From contig JAGWNO010000051.1 of the NCBI GenBank assembly GCA_028871235.1, positions 1 to 12,346 of the forward strand: 12,346 bases of DNA, written 5' to 3'. This DNA comes from Gammaproteobacteria bacterium. GTDB lineage: Bacteria > Pseudomonadota > Gammaproteobacteria > Natronospirales > REEB76. How positions within the stretch are numbered: the first letter of the stretch is position 1; the number at the start of each line of letters is the position of its first letter. The notes under the pieces were generated by a model. That model was not told the origin of the DNA and did no database searches. It saw only the letters and a list, made by a program, of their open reading frames with translations. Below are positions 7,778-12,346 of the stretch, piece after piece. A program made the position numbers and the translations under genes.

Positions 7778-9345
7778 GCCGGCTGTTGACGCTGAGACCC
7801 GGCATTCTGGCGCGGGTGTCCGCATGGCAGGTGGCCGCTGTTTCGCTGGCGGCGGTGTTCGCGGTTGTGCTGATCGGTTATCGGGACACGGTGGTCTCGC
7901 TGGTATCGGTATGGGCCCACACCGGCACCTTCCAGTACGCCTTTTTCATTTTTCCGCTGAGCGCCTGGACGGCGTTCGGTCTGCGTCAGCAATTGCTGGC
8001 GGCGCCGCCGCAGCCCTCGGTTTCGGGATTGCCGCTGATTGCCGTCCTGGGTTTCGTCTGGTTCACGGGCCATCAGGTCAACATCAATCTGCTGCAGCAC
8101 GCCGCGCTGGTGGCGATGTTCCCCGCCGCGGTGCTCGCAGTGTGGGGGTGGCGCGCCGTGCGCGTGCTTGCATTCCCGCTGGGCTACCTGGTGTTCGCCG
8201 TTCCGTGGGGCAATTCCCTGGTGGGGCCGCTGCAGACCTTCACCGCCCACTTTGCGGTGCGTGCTTTGGAGCTGATTGGCACTCCCGTGCTCCTCAACGG
8301 CCACGAGATCATCACCCCCACGGCGGTGTGGCTGGTGGCGGATGCCTGCAGCGGCATCAAGTTCTTCATCGCCTGCACCGCGCTCGGATGCCTGTATGCC
8401 TACCTGATGTACCGGCGCTGGTGGAAGCGGGTGCTGTTCGTGATGCTGGCGGCGGTGGTGCCGGTGATTGCCAACGGGCTGCGGGTGTTCATCACCGTGC
8501 TCATCGGCGATACCTGGGGGCTGAAGTACGCCACCGGCACGGATCACCTGATTTTCGGCTGGCAGTTTTTCGGCACCGTGCTGCTCATCCTGCTGGCGGC
8601 GGGCTGGCTGTTTCGCGATCCACTCCGGGCGATACCGCCGGTACCGCACGACGGCGGCAGGCTCTCTTCACGCCACGGCGCCGTGTGGGCAACCGCCATG
8701 GTGCTGGTGATTGCCGGGCCGGTGTTTGCCGCCTGGCTGAAACCGCCGGCAGTCGCCGGCGTGAACCTGCAGCTCAGCGCACCGCGAGTGCCGGGATGGG
8801 ATGGTCCGCAGACCGCGCCCACGGACTGGCGTCCGCAATACGCCGGGACTGATGCCGAAATGCATGCGGTATACCGCAACGACGCCAGAGGCACGACCGT
8901 TGAAGTTTTCGGTGCGCTCTATATCGGCGGTTCGCGCCGCGGACATGACCTCATCACCTACGGCAACAATGTCTATGATCCCGCAACGGCAACAGTGTTG
9001 GGCACTGCCACCCGGCAAATCACCTTGGGCAGTAGTGCTGCGTTCCCAGTGCAGGAACTGCGTCTGTCAACCGCCAGCGGCACGCGTCTGGTCTGGTACT
9101 GGTACTGCATAGACGGCCGCTGTACGGATTCGGGGCTGCGGGTGAAACTGGAGCAGAGTCTCGATGCGCTCCGCGGGCGCAGCGCCCGGGCATCCGTATG
9201 GGCGGTGTCGGCGCTGGTCGCCGGCGGCGATCTCCCCGCCTTGCGCAACCGCCTTGAGACATTCCTGCGCGCGGCTCCCGACATGACCGGCCAGATGGCG
9301 GAATCCGCGGGCGGGGAACCGGCGCAGGCGGAGCCGCGTCCATGA
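7774..9345 (+). CDS. xrtA: Exosortase A fused to a C-terminal EpsI domain
   Basis: This 523-residue inner-membrane protein is predicted to process PEP-CTERM proteins, acting like a sortase-type cysteine protease or transpeptidase. Residues 1-285 hold about eight membrane segments and the exosortase core. The conserved residues are Cys192 in VADACSGIKFF, Arg236 in NGLRVFI and His258 in GTDHLIFGW, giving the expected Cys-Arg-His set in the right order. A linker follows, then one more membrane helix (about 303-322) and a domain of about 175 residues, predicted periplasmic, that ends near residue 500. That domain contains RLVWYWYCIDG (438-448) and matches the EpsI family, which is a separate protein in some species. 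The tail (501-523) is low complexity. The GTG start overlaps the previous stop, and the next gene overlaps by ATGA. EpsH is an older name for the exosortase half. Confidence 0.93.
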   Translation: MSRLLTLRPGILARVSAWQVAAVSLAAVFAVVLIGYRDTVVSLVSVWAHTGTFQYAFFIFPLSAWTAFGLRQQLLAAPPQPSVSGLPLIAVLGFVWFTGHQVNINLLQHAALVAMFPAAVLAVWGWRAVRVLAFPLGYLVFAVPWGNSLVGPLQTFTAHFAVRALELIGTPVLLNGHEIITPTAVWLVADACSGIKFFIACTALGCLYAYLMYRRWWKRVLFVMLAAVVPVIANGLRVFITVLIGDTWGLKYATGTDHLIFGWQFFGTVLLILLAAGWLFRDPLRAIPPVPHDGGRLSSRHGAVWATAMVLVIAGPVFAAWLKPPAVAGVNLQLSAPRVPGWDGPQTAPTDWRPQYAGTDAEMHAVYRNDARGTTVEVFGALYIGGSRRGHDLITYGNNVYDPATATVLGTATRQITLGSSAAFPVQELRLSTASGTRLVWYWYCIDGRCTDSGLRVKLEQSLDALRGRSARASVWAVSALVAGGDLPALRNRLETFLRAAPDMTGQMAESAGGEPAQAEPRP

Positions 9346-10538
9346 ACGGCAAACCCCGCATCGTCCATGTCCTTTACCGTCTGGATACCGGCGGCATGGA
9401 ACAGATCATCGTGGCGCTGATCAACCAGACTTCGCATCGCTACCGCCATGCAGTGATCTGTCTGGAGGGATACACCGATTTTCGGAAACGGATTGAGGCC
9501 ACCGATGTGACCTGTGTGGCGCTGCACAAGAAACCCGGCAAGGACTGGGGTTGCTATCTGAGGTTGTGGCGAGCATTGAAAAACCTGAAGCCGGATCTGG
9601 TGCAAACTTATAATATCGGCGCGTTGGATGCCGCAGCAATTGCCAGACTGGCAGGTGTGCGCCGCATTGTCCACGCAGAGCGTGGACGGGATGCGGCCGA
9701 TCCCCGAGGCGAGAGCCGCAAGTACCATTATCTGCGGCGCGGCCTTTCACCGTGGATCGACCGCTACCTGGCGGTCTCAAGGGACCTCGAGAACTGGCTG
9801 ACGGAAAGGGTGGGCATTGCTCCGTCCAAGGTGATACACATTCCCAATGGTATTGATGTTACCCGGTTTGCTCCGGCTCCACGGCAGAAGGCGGCGCGTC
9901 CGCTGCTGGGAGCCTTCGCACCTCCGGGCACGCTGCTGATCGGGACGGTGGGACGGCTGGATCCGGTGAAAGACCAGCTGGGATTGCTGTCCGCCTTTGA
10001 CCGCTTGGGTGACTTGCTGCCTGCAGAACGTGATCGCTTGCGTCTGGCCATCATCGGAGAGGGCAGGCAACGCCCGGAACTCGAGACACAGATCAAACGC
10101 CTGGGACTGACCGGACGGGTGAGCTTGCTGGGTAACCGCAGCAATGTCGCTGCCCTGCTTGCGGAATTCGACATCTTTGCGCTCTCATCCATGGCCGAGG
10201 GCATGCCGGTGACTTTGCTGGAGGCCATGGCGGCCGGACTGCCGGTGGTGGCAACCGCCGTGGGCGGCGTGGGCGAGGTGGTATTGCCTGGCGAGACGGG
10301 CAGGCTGGTGGCGGCGGGCGATCCACATGCGTTTGCTGAGGCCTTGGCCGGGTATGTTCGGGATACCGTCCTGCGCGGGCGTCACGGAATCGCGGGGCGC
10401 CATCGAGTGGAATCCCAGTTCAGTCTGTCTGCCATGTTATCCGCCTACACAACGCTCTACGATGGTCTTCTCAACGGTCGTGGTCATCTTCCACAAGATG
10501 TGGCGGATACGAGCGTGACCGGACGAAAGGTGCGTTGA
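9342..10538 (+). CDS. Exosortase A-associated GT4-type glycosyltransferase, TIGR03088-like
   Basis: This 398-residue GT-B glycosyltransferase is predicted to act on the cytoplasmic face during repeat-unit assembly. The N-terminal acceptor domain starts with IVHVLYRLDTGGMEQ (7-21), the glycine-rich loop of this group, and includes VHAERGRD (110-117). The donor domain contains IPNGIDVTRF (167-176), GTVGRLDPVKDQ (201-212) and SSMAEGMPVTLLEAMAAG (282-299), in which Glu286 and Glu294 form the E-x7-E motif of retaining GT4 enzymes. It is distinct from the other glycosyltransferase in the window, which lacks this E-x7-E sequence. The ATG overlaps the exosortase stop and is preceded by GGAG at 9330-9333. 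The sugar specificity is unknown. The match to the second exosortase-linked sugar transferase family is from motifs and synteny. Confidence 0.9.
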   Translation: MNGKPRIVHVLYRLDTGGMEQIIVALINQTSHRYRHAVICLEGYTDFRKRIEATDVTCVALHKKPGKDWGCYLRLWRALKNLKPDLVQTYNIGALDAAAIARLAGVRRIVHAERGRDAADPRGESRKYHYLRRGLSPWIDRYLAVSRDLENWLTERVGIAPSKVIHIPNGIDVTRFAPAPRQKAARPLLGAFAPPGTLLIGTVGRLDPVKDQLGLLSAFDRLGDLLPAERDRLRLAIIGEGRQRPELETQIKRLGLTGRVSLLGNRSNVAALLAEFDIFALSSMAEGMPVTLLEAMAAGLPVVATAVGGVGEVVLPGETGRLVAAGDPHAFAEALAGYVRDTVLRGRHGIAGRHRVESQFSLSAMLSAYTTLYDGLLNGRGHLPQDVADTSVTGRKVR

Positions 10539-10541
10539 TCC

Positions 10542-12346
10542 ATGTGCGGCATCGCCGGCATTGTGCTTTCTCACAAGGAGAACCGCGTGGACGAGGGCAT
10601 ACTGCTCGCCATGCGCGACGTGCAAAGCCATCGCGGTCCGGATCAGTCCGGACTTTATATGACTCGGGGCGCCGGTCTGGCGCATCGCCGCCTGTCCATC
10701 ATTGATCTGGCTCACGGGCGCCAGCCCATGGTGGATGAAGCCGCGGGACTCGCGCTCATCTACAACGGCGAGCTTTACAACTTCCAGGCGCTGCGGAAGG
10801 AACTGCAACAGCAAGGGCTCGCGTTCGCCAGCCACTGCGATACCGAGGTGCTGCTGCGGGCATGGCAGCGCTGGGGCGAGTCCTGTCTGCCGCGGCTCCG
10901 CGGCATGTTCGCCTTCGCCGTCTGGGATGCCAGGGCACAGCGCATGCACCTGGCGCGGGATCACCTGGGCGTCAAGCCGCTGTACTACGGACTGACGCGT
11001 GGGGGCGATCTGGTGTTCGCGTCGGAACTCAAAGGGCTGCTGGCCCATCCCGGCGTGGCGCGCGACATCGATCCCCGCTCCCTGGAAGAGTACCTGGCTT
11101 TGGGATACGTGCCCGACCCGAAAAGCATTTTCCGGGGCATCTTCAAACTGCCGCCCGCCCATTGCCTGAGCTGGCGCGCGGGCGATCCGCTGCCGGTTCC
11201 CCGCGCCTACTGGGATGTGCCGTTCCGGATGCATTTCACTCTGGAATTGCGCGAAGCCTCCGGGGAGCTCCGCGGACTGCTGGATGATGCCGTGGCGAGC
11301 CAGCTGGTGGCTGACGTGCCTCTGGGGGCATTCCTCTCGGGCGGCGTGGATTCGAGCGCGGTGGTGGCCAGCATGTGCCGCGTGGCCCGCGACCCGGTCA
11401 GCACCTGCGCTATCGGTTTCGATCACGGCGGCTTTGACGAAAGCGCCTATGCCCGGCGCGTCGCTTCGCATCTCGGCACCCGGCACTTCGAGGAGCGGGT
11501 GAGCGCGCAGGACCATGCGCTGCTGGACGCCCTGGCTGGAATCTACGATGAACCGTTCGCCGACAGCTCGGCGCTGCCCACCTACCGGGTCTGTCAATTG
11601 GCACGCAAGCACGTGAAGGTGGCGCTCTCGGGGGATGGCGGTGATGAGAACTTCGCCGGCTACCGCCGCTACCGCTGGCATTGGTTTGAAAGCCGTATCC
11701 GCGAGCGGCTGCCGCCCGCCATCCGCAGGCCGGTCTTCGGCCTCCTGGGCCGTTGTTATCCGAAGGCGGACTGGGCGCCGCGGCTGTTCCGCGCCAAAAC
11801 CACCTTGCAGGCTCTCGCACGGGAGACCGTCGAGGCCTATTTCCACAGCGTGAGTTTTGTGCCGGAAGCAATCCGGCGCCGGCTGTACAGCGATACGTTC
11901 CGGCGCGAACTTCAGGGCTATACCGCCTTGGAGGTGTTCCGCGCCCACGCCGGGCGCGCACCCACCGACCATCCGCTGCTGCTGGCGCAGTATCTGGATT
12001 TCAAGACCTATCTGCCCGGCGACATCCTCACCAAGGTGGATCGCGCCAGCATGGCCCACAGCCTGGAGGTCCGGGTGCCGCTGCTGGATCACCGCTTGGT
12101 GGAGTGGGCATCCGGTCTGCCGCCGGGGTTGAAACTCCGGGGTGGGCAGGGAAAGTTCATCCTCAAGAAAACCCTGGAACCGGATTTACCCCGGGAGATA
12201 CTCTACCGGCCCAAGATGGGATTCAGTGTGCCGCTCGCAGCGTGGCTCCGGGGTCCGCTCGCCGCGCGTCTCCGGGAAGCGCTTATGACCGGTGCCGTCG
12301 CCCAATGCGGTTACTTCAAGCATTCCGTACTGAATGATCTGGTCAA
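10542..12346 (+). CDS. XrtA-associated amidotransferase, asparagine synthase-like, 3' truncated
   Basis: This reading frame runs open from ATG 10542 to the window end, 601 complete codons. The stop lies outside; related proteins of about 630 residues suggest that only a short tail is missing. It is a class II glutamine amidotransferase joined to an asparagine-synthase domain. Cys2 in MCGIAG is the N-terminal nucleophile that releases ammonia from glutamine. HRGPDQSG (30-37), AHRRLSIID (47-55) and YNGELYNF (74-81) form the glutaminase site. The ATP-binding PP-loop is SGGVDSS (266-272), and SGDGGDE at 363-369 is the second conserved synthase motif. The enzyme is predicted to amidate a carboxylate using ATP. 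In exosortase loci the substrate is unproven and might be a uronic acid of the polymer. The gene begins three bases after the glycosyltransferase stop, with AAAGG at 10526-10530 as a somewhat distant ribosome site. Confidence 0.92.
   Translation, partial: MCGIAGIVLSHKENRVDEGILLAMRDVQSHRGPDQSGLYMTRGAGLAHRRLSIIDLAHGRQPMVDEAAGLALIYNGELYNFQALRKELQQQGLAFASHCDTEVLLRAWQRWGESCLPRLRGMFAFAVWDARAQRMHLARDHLGVKPLYYGLTRGGDLVFASELKGLLAHPGVARDIDPRSLEEYLALGYVPDPKSIFRGIFKLPPAHCLSWRAGDPLPVPRAYWDVPFRMHFTLELREASGELRGLLDDAVASQLVADVPLGAFLSGGVDSSAVVASMCRVARDPVSTCAIGFDHGGFDESAYARRVASHLGTRHFEERVSAQDHALLDALAGIYDEPFADSSALPTYRVCQLARKHVKVALSGDGGDENFAGYRRYRWHWFESRIRERLPPAIRRPVFGLLGRCYPKADWAPRLFRAKTTLQALARETVEAYFHSVSFVPEAIRRRLYSDTFRRELQGYTALEVFRAHAGRAPTDHPLLLAQYLDFKTYLPGDILTKVDRASMAHSLEVRVPLLDHRLVEWASGLPPGLKLRGGQGKFILKKTLEPDLPREILYRPKMGFSVPLAAWLRGPLAARLREALMTGAVAQCGYFKHSVLNDLV

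Noticed and set aside
7398..8852. 484-codon + strand frame spanning the end of the glycosyltransferase and the start of the exosortase
   Set aside because: It crosses a gene junction in another frame, its product is Arg/Ala/Gly-rich and low complexity, and both real genes have diagnostic motifs in their own frames.
9174..9188. GC-rich palindrome CGGGCGC-A-GCGCCCG
   Set aside because: It is within the EpsI domain coding region, lacks a following T-tract, and is not placed to terminate transcription.
9585..9614. TATAAT hexamer with a weak CTGAAG 18 bases upstream, possible internal promoter
   Set aside because: The -10 match is perfect, but the -35 matches only three of six bases. The sequence is explained by the coding segment QTYNIGALD. 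Transcript start mapping would be needed to revive it.
9669..9687. Perfect inverted repeat, 7-base arms GTCCACG / CGTGGAC with a 5-base loop
   Set aside because: It lies inside the conserved VHAERGRD coding segment of the glycosyltransferase, has no T-run after it and no link to a gene boundary. It is probably chance in GC-rich coding DNA.
10437..12092. Long open frame of 551 codons on the - strand, opposite the amidotransferase
   Set aside because: The + strand carries complete class II amidotransferase and PP-loop motifs. The antisense product is His/Gln/Arg-rich with no domain, as expected for a codon-bias shadow.

Overview
The window is a GC-rich stretch, with all genes on the + strand, that looks proteobacterial (beta- or gamma-type). 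It is part of an exopolysaccharide / exosortase A (EpsH, XrtA; PEP-CTERM sorting) locus. Ten tightly packed genes run left to right with no gap longer than 11 bases. Four of the nine junctions are 4-base overlaps or a 1-base gap, so the window reads as the interior of one long operon. Both ends cut a gene: the first lacks its start and the last lacks its stop. No stretch over 300 bases lacks a gene. I see no tRNA, rRNA, CRISPR array, insertion sequence or factor-independent terminator. The operon promoter must lie upstream of the window.

Layout. Bases 1-1895 hold the polymer length-control pair: the C-terminal part of a Wzz/Wzc-like chain-length determinant and its separate tyrosine autokinase. 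Bases 1897-3474 encode a secreted outer-membrane beta-barrel protein, and 3482-4534 an ExeA-like AAA ATPase. Bases 4546-6519 encode a NodB-type deacetylase followed by a FemAB/GNAT-like transferase. Bases 6524-7777 encode a group-1-type glycosyltransferase. Bases 7774-9345 encode exosortase A fused to an EpsI domain. Bases 9342-10538 encode a second GT4-type glycosyltransferase, and 10542 to the end an asparagine-synthase-type amidotransferase.

How the genes fit together (inference from family knowledge). The glycosyltransferases build an oligosaccharide unit. The deacetylase, the FemAB-like protein and the amidotransferase probably decorate it. The chain-length protein and kinase control polymerisation, and the beta-barrel protein with its ATPase partner probably supports export or envelope placement. 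The exosortase is expected to process PEP-CTERM proteins, which may be retained in or attached to the matrix. No PEP-CTERM substrate is encoded here. The gene set and order match the described XrtA-associated EPS locus, so I do not claim an undescribed system. The points worth a second look are in local details: the XrtA-EpsI fusion, an ambiguous start with an out-of-frame ATG, the deacetylase-FemAB pairing and the unexplained function of several accessory proteins.
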